The notes beneath the pieces are model-generated. The model was not told where the DNA came from. It worked only from the letters and a program-made list of their open reading frames with translations, and made no database searches. From Chrysogorgia sp. JL179-B06 (taxonomy: Eukaryota; Cnidaria; Anthozoa; Scleralcyonacea; Chrysogorgiidae): a stretch of 64,000 nt of DNA. Of this stretch, positions 21,341-29,390 are shown one piece after another; within the stretch, counting starts at the first letter, position 1; each line of letters starts with the position of its first letter. The DNA lies in assembly GCA_035772405.1 (NCBI GenBank), contig JAYKKM010000437.1, positions 8,588,501 through 8,652,500 of the forward strand, in the 5' to 3' direction. The position numbers and the translations under genes were made by a program.

Positions 21341-21365
21341 ACCACTAGATTTTGATTCTAGTGGT
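21341..21365. other. TIR hairpin
   Basis: ACCACTAGA and TCTAGTGGT form a perfect 9-bp stem around a 7-base loop. The mirror copy is at 38,548-38,572. It could act as a terminator for the outward-facing terminal genes or as a replication structure. Confidence 0.7.
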
Positions 21366-21436
21366 GACGTTTATCCAAATGGATAGCGAAATGACGCTCT
21401 TTTGATTGGCTAACAAATAGCCGGTTGTTTTGCGAG

Positions 21437-21958
21437 TTAGTCCGTTTGTTCACTGTTTTCAGTGTTTACCACCCCACTTCTAAAATGGTGATCGTACACA
21501 TATTTTGACGTTGTGATCCCTCCCGACAACAAGCCTAAGAAAGGTACGTACGGTGTCACAATCGCGACAATGCTCTCAACGTCTTTCTTTAATAACGGGT
21601 CTTTTTGCAACTCGTCATTTAGTTCGTCAGGGTTCTCAATAGCGTTCAACCCATCCAGTAAGCTAGCGAATTTGCTGATTAGCAAGTCGGTGAGAAAGGC
21701 GTTTGCGATTTCCATTCTCTTCAACTCATATTGGTGCCATATCTTGTCGATAACCTTTGCGGACGCTTTTTTAATATACGCTTCAGATTGGCTTACCACA
21801 CCGTCACCAGACAGTCTAATAAGTTCAGCTCTCCTAACGTCAATGTCGTCAGTGTCCACAGTCGAGGTACTAGCGGCTTGGGTATCCTCAACTAATTCCT
21901 CAATTGTAGGATTTTCGTCACTTTTGCGTTTCACCATCACGTTACTACTTATACCCAT
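21437..21958 (-). CDS. Polinton terminal small protein (173 aa, unknown)
   Basis: The sequence has an acidic, Ser/Thr-rich N-terminus (residues about 8-40), a helical middle (KVIDKIWHQYELKRMEIANAFL) and a short hydrophobic region VESIVAIVTPYVPFLGLLSGG near residues 127-148. No enzyme motif is visible. It is the last gene of the leftward block, 3 bp after the ATPase gene. Its final seven residues, ENSEQTD, and its stop codon lie within or at the edge of the TIR, and the same seven residues end the PolB tail at the other terminus. Position beside capsid and packaging genes suggests a virion-associated role, but that is inference. Confidence 0.75.
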   Translation of the reverse strand: MGISSNVMVKRKSDENPTIEELVEDTQAASTSTVDTDDIDVRRAELIRLSGDGVVSQSEAYIKKASAKVIDKIWHQYELKRMEIANAFLTDLLISKFASLLDGLNAIENPDELNDELQKDPLLKKDVESIVAIVTPYVPFLGLLSGGITTSKYVYDHHFRSGVVNTENSEQTD

Positions 21959-21961
21959 ATT

Positions 21962-22561
21962 TTATTGCGGAATAACAACTTCATAATTGTATGGATAACG
22001 CAGTGAGATTTCAAGTCTGGCGTATTTGTTATTTTTTAGTGCGGTCACAATCGCCGACACTTCTTCTTTGCTAATGTGCCCAAGATAGTCGTCAATGACA
22101 ACCTTCATATCACTTCTGCTCGGACAGTAAAAGCAAATGAGCTTACTAATGTTTTCTCTATACGGTTTTGCGATCGACGTCAGTTGTTGTGTGATGACAA
22201 TAACGCTAAACATAAAATGTCGCGCACTAAAAGCCAAGTTGACTAATTGACTAGTCCTATTCTTAACGTCCTGCCCACTTGCACAGTCGTCCAACACAAT
22301 CAGAGTGTTAGTGCCTTTAAAAATGTTTGTTACACACTTGAGAACAGCGTCGACATTGTCCTGTGTGCAGTCTATCGCTAACACGTCGGGGTCGCGTACA
22401 TATTTCCAATCTTGATACGCTTTGTTCCACTCGAAAGTAGGGCAAATCAACACAATGTAGTCAAATTTACCACGATACTCAGATTCTAATGTTTCCAGCA
22501 AATAATGCGTCTTACCACAAGCTGTCATACCAACAATTAGCGCATTAAACGGGGTTTCCAT
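21962..22561 (-). CDS. FtsK/HerA-type (A32-like) DNA packaging ATPase
   Basis: The 199-aa protein carries Walker A GMTACGKT (residues 11-18), Walker B TLIVLDDC (86-93) and the sensor-like IVITQQ (121-126). These motifs and the length match the Polinton/adintovirus and poxvirus A32-like genome-packaging ATPases, which are P-loop enzymes that pump DNA into preformed capsids. The gene is 15 bp downstream of the probable major capsid gene and 3 bp from the terminal gene, in one leftward block. All catalytic motifs are intact and the frame is unbroken. Together with capsid-like genes, this points to a particle-forming life style for the element or its ancestor. Confidence 0.92.
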   Translation of the reverse strand: METPFNALIVGMTACGKTHYLLETLESEYRGKFDYIVLICPTFEWNKAYQDWKYVRDPDVLAIDCTQDNVDAVLKCVTNIFKGTNTLIVLDDCASGQDVKNRTSQLVNLAFSARHFMFSVIVITQQLTSIAKPYRENISKLICFYCPSRSDMKVVIDDYLGHISKEEVSAIVTALKNNKYARLEISLRYPYNYEVVIPQ

Positions 22562-22576
22562 TAAATTGCGTTTGAT

Positions 22577-23815
22577 TTAATACTGGATTGATTGAAACCC
22601 ATTGTTCATGAAGTTAACTAATCCATCACTAATCACAAACACCCTGCACATGACATTTGCAGTCGTCGCTTCCTTAGTGATCTCAAGAAGTACACCGGAT
22701 TGTGTGTTCACAATTTTTTTACCAGTGGCGACGTTGTAATTATCTTGAACGCTCCTCAAGTCGATGACCAACGCAAAGCCATCTTTATAGAACTTCTGTA
22801 TGGTCATGAACTGAGCGTGTTCTTCACCCAACCCAAACAATCGTTTCGCTTCTGCATAGAACTTCGACTTTGGGATGCCTTGTGAGTACACACTATTTGG
22901 CACACCTTCAATTGTGACTCTGACACTCTCGATATTTGGGTAAAGAAACTCCTCACTGTCTGTTCGCACCTTATTCGTGAATAGCAACACAATCGCCTTC
23001 ATGCTTTTTCTTGGAAGATTAATGTTTTCATTCACGATGGTCGTGCCTTTGTCCCATTCGGTGGTTTTCATCAACGTAACGTGCTCATATGACAGACTAC
23101 GACCACTTGCATAGCCCGACGCTATTTCATCAGCGAGCTCCTGGTTATCGATCGTTTCATACTCAAGCTCGAGGTTCTCCAGAGTGTATCCACCCACACT
23201 ACTACCGGATTGCGCCACCATGATGTCTGCGGCCTTCGGGAGTGTGATCACATATTGCAAGTTATTATTCATGCTAAAAGGAGCGTACAACCCGTGGTCA
23301 TTCATGATCTTGCCAAGCTTTATTCGCTGTTTCGTTCCAATCACACCAAACATCAACGCGTCACTAACTTTAGCGACGTTCCCACTTGTCGCGCCACTGT
23401 CGTCCTTAGAAATTAGCTTTCTCAAGTTCTCACCACCAATACCATAGTCAATCATTTGGTCTCGCGCAGTGACACTTTCCCAAAGGTCGCGATAGACACC
23501 AATGTAATTTTCCCCATTGTTGTCGTACACACTTTCTCCAGCTAGTCTCACAGCAAGCTTCTCAACCAACAACTTGCTGACATTGTTCAAGAGCCAACTT
23601 TTGGCGTTTGCATTCTTAAAGTCGAACACTAGACCTAACGATCCAGGCACCAAACAGCTACTAACCTTGAGCTTCGGTATGTCGATGTAGAGTTCCTCAC
23701 CAGGGCTGACTTTATTAGGGTTCAACGTGATCACATGCTGTGTTCTCACCCCTTTTATGACACCCATGGTTGCTCGTCTAAAACCGGGACTCAATTCTGC
23801 TGACGTGACGTTCAT
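22577..23815 (-). CDS. Probable major capsid protein (double jelly-roll type)
   Basis: The 412-aa protein is beta-rich and lacks catalytic motifs. It contains LYIDIPKL (42-49), GESVYDNNGENYIGVYRDLW (93-112), a central YTLENLELEYETI block (210-222) and NINLPRKSMKAIVLLFT further on. The 'L-E-Y-E-x-I-D' strand followed by a YEHVTL strand is reminiscent of major capsid proteins of cnidarian Polintons and adintovirus-like elements. Size is somewhat small for a two-jelly-roll protein but workable. It lies directly upstream of the packaging ATPase, the usual order. The assignment is by pattern memory and context, not by alignment; structure prediction would settle it. Confidence 0.65.
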   Translation of the reverse strand: MNVTSAELSPGFRRATMGVIKGVRTQHVITLNPNKVSPGEELYIDIPKLKVSSCLVPGSLGLVFDFKNANAKSWLLNNVSKLLVEKLAVRLAGESVYDNNGENYIGVYRDLWESVTARDQMIDYGIGGENLRKLISKDDSGATSGNVAKVSDALMFGVIGTKQRIKLGKIMNDHGLYAPFSMNNNLQYVITLPKAADIMVAQSGSSVGGYTLENLELEYETIDNQELADEIASGYASGRSLSYEHVTLMKTTEWDKGTTIVNENINLPRKSMKAIVLLFTNKVRTDSEEFLYPNIESVRVTIEGVPNSVYSQGIPKSKFYAEAKRLFGLGEEHAQFMTIQKFYKDGFALVIDLRSVQDNYNVATGKKIVNTQSGVLLEITKEATTANVMCRVFVISDGLVNFMNNGFQSIQY

Positions 23816-23867
23816 ATACTTTGCATATGTTTTGTTATCTTTGAAGCTGAGACCCTCGAAGATGAGA

Positions 23868-25283
23868 CTACCGTTTTAGCTTGTAATAATCATAGGCAAA
23901 CCACGCAAGTACCACCGCGAGTACCCACAGATTTTGAGCCAACCATGCGAGACCCTTCGCACCCAACGTCAACGCGTTGTAAACTAAATTAGCCAACCCA
24001 ACAGCCCATGGACCCATCTTCATTATCGCGTTTTTAACAGCCTGCGCGAATGACTTTGTGGCCACAGCGCCTCTCATAACAGCAGATCTCCCAGCGATAA
24101 TAATAGTTGTTATAATTCCAGCCACTGAAATTGCTACAGCGCTCAACCCAACCATATTTTCTTTAGCCCATTCCTTAAATTTCTGAAACCTGTCAATGTC
24201 GATCTCTTGTTGTGCTCTAACCTCCTCTATTTGCCGCTGCTTAATAGTTCTGTCTAGAGCTTCTTCAAGCCCTACAACACGCTCTCTCAACTCAAAGGCG
24301 ACGCTTTCATTGTCTTCACCATCTAGTTCGTCTAGCGTTCTATTTAACGCCTCTTGAAAGTGGTCCGCTTGTATTTGCAGCGTACCATCGTCACCTACTC
24401 TTGATTCACGCAACACACCATCACTTGGATTAAGCACGCCATTCAGTTCGCGGTTTTCGTCTGGTGTTAGCCCGTGTATGTCAGCGCGGTCCACTTTTGT
24501 TTCAATTACTGGGAAGTCATCTGGGATCACTTCTGTTGTGACAACTGTTGTCTCTGTATTCTCAGGTATTTGATTAACTAACTGTTTGAACTGCTCAATC
24601 GCGTTTTTACTACTCGCATCTTTACTGTAGATCAAACCTTTTTTCCCAGGTATTAGAATTAGTTTGGGTACCCCTTGTTTACCATCTTTGTTTATCGGTT
24701 TGAAAAGAATAGACCCCGATCTCGTCACATATGATCTGTTGACTACGCTCCTCGACGCGTCGTCACGACTGAGTTTTTTTTCGTACGACTCGCGTATTTT
24801 CTCGTCTATTAGCTTGATTCTTTTTACTTCGTTTTTTACTCTATTTTCTACTTGCTCTTTGTTGTACGCTTTTAGCTCACCAAATCTCCTCTCAACTTCG
24901 TCCGACTCTCCAAAAGCTGCATAGAAACTTGTGTCACTAACGTCGCCATATGACCCCTGCTCGACAAACTCTACTGTTGGGACTTCTGTGTTGGTTCCCC
25001 TTATTGTCACCGTTTTACCATCGTCAGTGTCGATAAATGACGTCTCTTTTTGCCAACCTCGCCTCGCGTCTAGCTCACTTTTCATCCTTTTCAAATTGTC
25101 ACTAACCTTAGCATAACTAACACGAACGCTTTCCGGCATATCTCTCATACCAAACCCCACGGTTATCTCGCTGAGCTCCTTAGTCTCGGTGATCTCCTCT
25201 TCTAATTGCTTCTCACTCATGTCTTTGTACTTGTCGAGGTTTTCCATCTCAAAGTCGTCGAAATCTCCCCCACCTTCAGCCAT
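23868..25283 (-). CDS. Polinton membrane protein with coiled coil (471 aa)
   Basis: No family recognised. The N-terminal third is acidic and helical with charged heptad-like stretches (residues about 10-170, including ENRVKNEVKRIKLIDEKIRE). The middle has a beta-rich part around SGSILFKPINKDG. Residues about 325-370 form another predicted coiled coil. The C-terminal 95 residues hold two or three hydrophobic segments (about 377-398, 424-448 and 451-466) ending in a basic KLKR tail. It lies between integrase and capsid genes in the leftward block, 6 bp after the integrase stop. A membrane-associated virion or entry role is plausible by position, but nothing in the sequence proves it. Confidence 0.75.
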   Translation of the reverse strand: MAEGGGDFDDFEMENLDKYKDMSEKQLEEEITETKELSEITVGFGMRDMPESVRVSYAKVSDNLKRMKSELDARRGWQKETSFIDTDDGKTVTIRGTNTEVPTVEFVEQGSYGDVSDTSFYAAFGESDEVERRFGELKAYNKEQVENRVKNEVKRIKLIDEKIRESYEKKLSRDDASRSVVNRSYVTRSGSILFKPINKDGKQGVPKLILIPGKKGLIYSKDASSKNAIEQFKQLVNQIPENTETTVVTTEVIPDDFPVIETKVDRADIHGLTPDENRELNGVLNPSDGVLRESRVGDDGTLQIQADHFQEALNRTLDELDGEDNESVAFELRERVVGLEEALDRTIKQRQIEEVRAQQEIDIDRFQKFKEWAKENMVGLSAVAISVAGIITTIIIAGRSAVMRGAVATKSFAQAVKNAIMKMGPWAVGLANLVYNALTLGAKGLAWLAQNLWVLAVVLAWFAYDYYKLKR

Positions 25284-25289
25284 ATTACA

Positions 25290-25763
25290 TTAGCTCACAT
25301 TTTGAATGTCGCTTTCTGGTATCCACGAATTATGTTTGCTCTCATAACCCAACCATTTAACCAGCGCCATCTTCTTCCCTCTGACTTTCTTTCTTTTCAA
25401 CACCTTTTCAACTCTGTACACATCGTCACCATGTTTCTTATTAACCAGCGATAGTTCCTGTTCATAAAATTTACCAATAATCTGTTCACCGCTTATGTCC
25501 TCAATTTCGTACACATTAGGGTCACCACGAATAACCTTTACCACTTTAAACAGCTCTTCAGTGAAGTTGGCTTCATAGCCCTTTGTGAACACACTCTTGT
25601 ATTTACTAATTCTCACTGACTCGCCAACTCTAAACTTTGGCAATGGGGTGTCTGCAAAATGATGACCAAACAAAGTGGTCCACACTTCACCCTCATTTGA
25701 CTTATCGACATCCTTTGGCTTCATCATAATGCTGCGATTCACATTGCTATTGTAATTGCTCAC
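25290..25763 (-). pseudogene. Polinton integrase C-terminal part: SH3-like plus chromodomain
   Basis: This frame is the downstream half of the integrase. It starts with NYNSNVNRSIMMKPKDV, the helix and 'P-x-x-V' region after the catalytic glutamate. An SH3-like domain follows (FRVGESVRISKYKSVFTKGYE and an EELFKVVKV block). A chromodomain ends it: VYRVEKVLKRKK ... ALVKWLGYESKHNSWIP, with the aromatic WLGY and NSW positions typical of chromodomains that bind methylated histone tails. It overlaps the upstream half by 4 bp in a different frame. In intact Polintons these are one protein, so a frame break separates them. Confidence 0.85.
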
Positions 25764-26386
25764 AAACTGGTCAAGAACGTCAATCCATTTGTACGTTCCA
25801 CGGGTATAATGCTCTTGAGACTTCTATTAAAACGCTCAACAACAGCAGCCTTTTTATCGCTCTTAGTGCTGAAATATTCAACGTCGTGTTCTTTCAACAA
25901 ACTTTTCACCCCAACATTGTAGAACTCAAGTCCATCGTCAAATTGCGCTAACTTAGGCATGGCTCCAAACCGATCTTTGAAGTCGTTCAATAGCTCTCCA
26001 ACAGCCTTAGTCATGTTCTTAGTGTCTTTTCTATAAACTGCAATTCCAAAAGCGTATCTACTCAATATTTCAATGCCTGTCAATATCCAATAATACCCTT
26101 TGTTCTGTTTTGAATACTTGCTCATGTCCACTAAGTCCATTTGGAGCTCTTCACCAAGAAATCCAACAAAAGTCGCGCGGAATTTATGTCTTCTCACAAT
26201 AGGTTTGTACCTAGTGTAGGTGTCCTGCGCTGTCAACCATTCTTTCACTGTTTTTCTAGTCACTTTCAATCCGTCTCCCAACGCACTTTGATACAACCTC
26301 TCTACACCACTGTACCCTGTCTTGGGATTATAGTAAATGTCTCTCAACCCTTGTTCTGTTTCCACACCAAGCTCCATATAATTCAC
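25760..26386 (-). pseudogene. Polinton integrase catalytic core (frameshifted)
   Basis: The 208-aa frame carries the retroviral-type integrase fold. It has D in LQMDLVDM (about residue 79), D in KLAQFDDGLEFYN (about 149) and E in AAVVERFNRSLK (about 184), the D,D-35-E triad. The N-terminal part (GYSGVERLYQSA) is the usual helical region; no HHCC finger is evident in this frame. After FNRSLKSI the frame runs into 15 unrelated residues and stops, while the neighbouring frame continues with the expected sequence. A single-base shift near 25,800-25,810 therefore splits the gene. Integrase inserts the element and makes the 6-bp duplication. As read, the protein lacks its DNA-binding and chromodomain half. 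Confidence 0.88.
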
Positions 26387-27174
26387 ACAATATACAGTTC
26401 CAATAACACTGCACCAACGTCAGCGTCACCATTGTTTGGTTTGACACGAAACGTCATACTTGGGTAAATACCTTTTTTAATTCTCACCTTGGAGTCAACG
26501 TATGCGTAACGTTGTATCCCTCCATCAAGAGACTGCTCGGTGGGTATTGGCAGTGTTGTGATCGCATTACTACGCTTACCATCAGTGCCCACATTGCTCT
26601 CCGTCTCAACAGCGTCGCACGAGACTTCTACATACTTTAGACCTCTGTTCATGTCAATCTTGTTTGGACTGTCGTGCCACTTAGCATCTAGTAAAATTCC
26701 TGCGTCCTTCGCGAAACCAAGCAAAAGCCCAATGTCACCTAGCCTAAGTTCAAATGTGGTGGTGGGGCTAAACCTCATATGCCAAGCTTTGACCCTACTT
26801 TTACCTGTGGCCATCAGCTTCTCCACCACGAAGTCTACATAAACCACCCTGAGCGCGTGTCGTAGAGCTCTAACCAACGCGTCGAAGTCGTAGTAGCCCC
26901 TACCCACTCGAGTTGGCACGAACATTGGCGCTGGTCTTCCTGTTCTAGTACGTAAGAATCGAATATCGGCATTACTCACCACATTATCATAGCTCCAAAA
27001 CACAGTGGCTGTCTTAACTATGATGTGTGGGTTATCGTGTGTGGCTACTACACTGTAGTCAAAGGTCACGACTTTCTCCACACCTTCAATAAGCACCGTC
27101 AACTTTTGAGGGTTGTTGTGTGTACGTCGCTTTTCAGTGTAACCACCAGAGTCGAACCCATAGTTTAGACTCAT
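26383..27174 (-). CDS. Putative minor capsid/jelly-roll protein A (263 aa)
   Basis: Unknown family with a paralogue next to it (27,200-27,889). Shared blocks in order: LTVLIEG, ATVFWSYDNV, a LLLGF segment, MNRGLKYVEVSCDAVE, LPIPTEQSLDGG and DVGAVLLELYIV. The final block, 'L-x-Y-V-x-V-x-C-D' followed by a short-loop strand pattern and a 'G-x-x-L-x-L' end, resembles Polinton minor-capsid (penton-like) proteins. Its N-terminus MSLNYGFDS matches that of the fibre-like protein at 29,391 (MSLNYGYES), including almost identical DNA. The start overlaps nothing; its stop overlaps the integrase start by 4 bp. Structural role is inferred. Confidence 0.6.
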   Translation of the reverse strand: MSLNYGFDSGGYTEKRRTHNNPQKLTVLIEGVEKVVTFDYSVVATHDNPHIIVKTATVFWSYDNVVSNADIRFLRTRTGRPAPMFVPTRVGRGYYDFDALVRALRHALRVVYVDFVVEKLMATGKSRVKAWHMRFSPTTTFELRLGDIGLLLGFAKDAGILLDAKWHDSPNKIDMNRGLKYVEVSCDAVETESNVGTDGKRSNAITTLPIPTEQSLDGGIQRYAYVDSKVRIKKGIYPSMTFRVKPNNGDADVGAVLLELYIV

Positions 27175-27199
27175 TACTTTAGCATGCGTTTAACGTTAG

Positions 27200-27889
27200 C
27201 TACTCAAGCGTCGCATACAAATCCAACAATATGTCACCAACGTTGACACCACTACCATCTTGGTCAGTCACATTAAACACTAGCTGCGTAAAAGCGCCTT
27301 TGTTTATCGACACCTTCGACTCAATATTGAAGAATTGTTGAACGGAGCTCTTCAGTGGTTGGGTGGTGGTCAATGGTAGCTCGACGATAACCTCGCTTTT
27401 GCTACCACTAACAATGTTCTCAGGTCTGTTCACAATGCTACAACCTACTTGCACATACTTCAACCCTTTGTTAACGTTCACAACGTTAGGGCTGACCAAA
27501 CCACTACTACTTATCGTTGTGTTATCGTTGAACCCTAACAGCTCTCCAAATTTAAACAGCTCTAATTGTTGGTCAGTTTTTATCTCACACTTTGAATTGT
27601 GTTTGTTGGCTACTAGCTCGATAGCCCCCAACCCTTTCAACTCGTCAGCAATCATTTTAAAAGTGTGGTACCCAGACCCAAAAACGTGTTTGTTGCTGTT
27701 GTAACTTACTTCATCATTCACGCCAGTCTCCACGTTAACGTAGTCCCAAAAGATGGTCGCTTTTTTCACTAGTAAGTGAGGATCTGAGCCAAACGTCAAA
27801 AGTGCCTCTGGTAGATCCACAGTTTCCGTTGGACCTCTAATCAATACTACGACCCTGACCAATAATGTAGCATGTGTTATGTATAACAT
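27200..27889 (-). CDS. Putative minor capsid/jelly-roll protein B (229 aa)
   Basis: Paralogue of the 263-aa protein, with matching blocks VVVLIRG, ATIFWDYVNV, FGELLGFN, VNKGLKYVQVGCSIVN, LPLTTTQPL and NVGDILLDLYATL. It lacks the MSLNYG tail; the conserved part starts at about residue 13, so ATG 27,889 is the only sensible start. That ATG is only 14 bp from the opposite-strand ATG at 27,904, so promoter signals must overlap coding sequence. It heads the leftward structural block. Tandem duplication followed by divergence is evident. A penton-like, spike-base or secondary capsid role is an inference. Confidence 0.6.
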   Translation of the reverse strand: MLYITHATLLVRVVVLIRGPTETVDLPEALLTFGSDPHLLVKKATIFWDYVNVETGVNDEVSYNSNKHVFGSGYHTFKMIADELKGLGAIELVANKHNSKCEIKTDQQLELFKFGELLGFNDNTTISSSGLVSPNVVNVNKGLKYVQVGCSIVNRPENIVSGSKSEVIVELPLTTTQPLKSSVQQFFNIESKVSINKGAFTQLVFNVTDQDGSGVNVGDILLDLYATLE

Positions 27890-27903
27890 ACAGTATATTA
27901 TAT

Positions 27904-29388
27904 ATGCAGAAAGCCCTTCATGACTACTATGGAAAGCACTACAAACGCGCGATGGCTAACACATCAAAGGCTACACACGACGCAAAGGCAGACCTCATCA
28001 AAAAGTATCCTCACGCCACTTTAAGCAAATTCGAGTTCAATCCAAATATTTCACAAGATGGTAAAATCATGAGTGTCGACGTGTATTTCAGAAACAACGA
28101 CATCCTTAGCACAGACATAACCAGCACAACCTTCAAAAATGATAAAAACATGTGGAAGTGGCTACACAATAGCAAGTTCCCAATAATATGGCAAAGTGGT
28201 GGAACTATCCAACCACTGCCAAAAGGTCATAAGAACCACTGGGGGCTTTGGGATGGCTATCCAACAGAAAATGTGTTAAATTATCCAGTGAATAACTTTA
28301 AAGTTTTTGTTAACCAAAATAGCTATTTCATGTCAAAGCTACCAACCTTACAAATCACCACGTCAAAGACGAAATCAGAGTGGGATGACAGCGAATCTTA
28401 CTACCGTGTTGTGTTTGCGACGTATTGTGCAAGTTTCTGTTGTGGTGTTTCGTTGCAACATTTGTCAGTGTCACAAGAAGTTCACCCCGTGGTCACAAGT
28501 GTGATGAGATTTCATTTGTACTTCACCATTAGAAGACTTCTCAGAAGAATGGAGGGTGGTGAGACCATGAAATCAATAAGTAGAGAATTCAACGCTTCTG
28601 AATTGTATGGTAAGATTTCTAAGATTCCCAGAAGGCACTACTACCAGAATAAAGTCCTGAGCGATGGCACTTTAGGCGAATCCAGAGTCTTCACACTCAA
28701 CGACGTTCGGAACGATTATAAACGATATGTCGCGCGATTGTCAGACGGCTTCACCAACATTGGGTTGCAATATCTAAATCAAAGCATAGAAGCCTTTGTG
28801 TACTCCACACTTGGTGCGCAAGCGAGAACACGTGTATCAGTCGTTGGTGGTTCTGCAGGAAGTCTAGAGACCCAACAAGAATTCCGCAAGTTGTTTTCTG
28901 ACAGTGTTATCAACTACGACGTATCGACATGGATTCTCAACATGAATAAATCGATTAGAGACACCAACGTTGTCCAAAATCTCGCAGTGTCGCCAAGTAC
29001 ATGGTTAATGCCAAGTAACCTAGTGATTCTCAAGAATAAAATCGCTGGGTACAACAACTTATTAAAGATTGCCACAGAGTCTATGAAATTTGGAGTGAAC
29101 ACTCGCTTGAATGCAACAACACCAACAATTACGGCTAAAAAAGTCCACCAAGAAAATGTGGTGACTCACTCATTAGTAGTACCAACGACCGTGAAGAAAA
29201 AAGCTCACCAAGAAAATGTGACGACGCTAAGTAATCTCGTGGCTAAAAAAGTTTACCAAGAAAGTGCGGCACCACTTCCCATGAGAAAAGCAGTGGCCAC
29301 AAGTAAGTCAGACACGACAACGCTGGCGATAATCTTAGGGTTCTCAGCAGTCTCTGGCTATCTACTAACCAAATACACCTTGAAGTAG
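27904..29388 (+). CDS. Polinton membrane-anchored protein with C-terminal repeats (494 aa)
   Basis: No family recognised. I chose ATG 27,904 (MQKALHDYYGK) because the frame upstream has only a GTG. Residues 1-230 are mixed, with a WKWLHNSKFPIIWQSGG block and a cysteine-rich CASFCCGVSLQHLSV segment. About residues 417-470 carry three diverged repeats built on KKVHQENV / KKAHQENV / KKVYQESA. The last 23 residues form a transmembrane anchor (TTLAIILGFSAVSGYLL) with a basic tail. It opens the rightward block and is followed 2 bp later by the fibre-like gene, so a virion or assembly role is suggested. I looked for a His-Asn/Asp-Cys protease triad of adenain type and found none convincing. Confidence 0.75.
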   Translation: MQKALHDYYGKHYKRAMANTSKATHDAKADLIKKYPHATLSKFEFNPNISQDGKIMSVDVYFRNNDILSTDITSTTFKNDKNMWKWLHNSKFPIIWQSGGTIQPLPKGHKNHWGLWDGYPTENVLNYPVNNFKVFVNQNSYFMSKLPTLQITTSKTKSEWDDSESYYRVVFATYCASFCCGVSLQHLSVSQEVHPVVTSVMRFHLYFTIRRLLRRMEGGETMKSISREFNASELYGKISKIPRRHYYQNKVLSDGTLGESRVFTLNDVRNDYKRYVARLSDGFTNIGLQYLNQSIEAFVYSTLGAQARTRVSVVGGSAGSLETQQEFRKLFSDSVINYDVSTWILNMNKSIRDTNVVQNLAVSPSTWLMPSNLVILKNKIAGYNNLLKIATESMKFGVNTRLNATTPTITAKKVHQENVVTHSLVVPTTVKKKAHQENVTTLSNLVAKKVYQESAAPLPMRKAVATSKSDTTTLAIILGFSAVSGYLLTKYTLK

Positions 29389-29390
29389 TA

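Larger units (their letters stand above)
21021..21461 (+). repeat. Polinton left terminal inverted repeat
   Basis: 441 bp matching the reverse complement of 38,452-38,892. The only difference I found is G at 21,320 versus the complement of G at 38,593. It contains a roughly 40-bp unit repeated four times (21,121-21,279), a 9-bp-stem hairpin (21,341-21,365) and, at its inner edge, the last codons and stop of the first gene. Confidence 0.95.

Noticed and set aside
21513..21986. 157-aa plus-strand frame opposite the terminal Polinton gene
   Set aside because: It is the antisense shadow of a better-supported gene that fits the leftward block.
27904..29388. Adenain-type cysteine protease in the 494-aa protein
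   Set aside because: A cysteine-rich block exists, but no convincing His/acid/Gln/Cys order could be traced.
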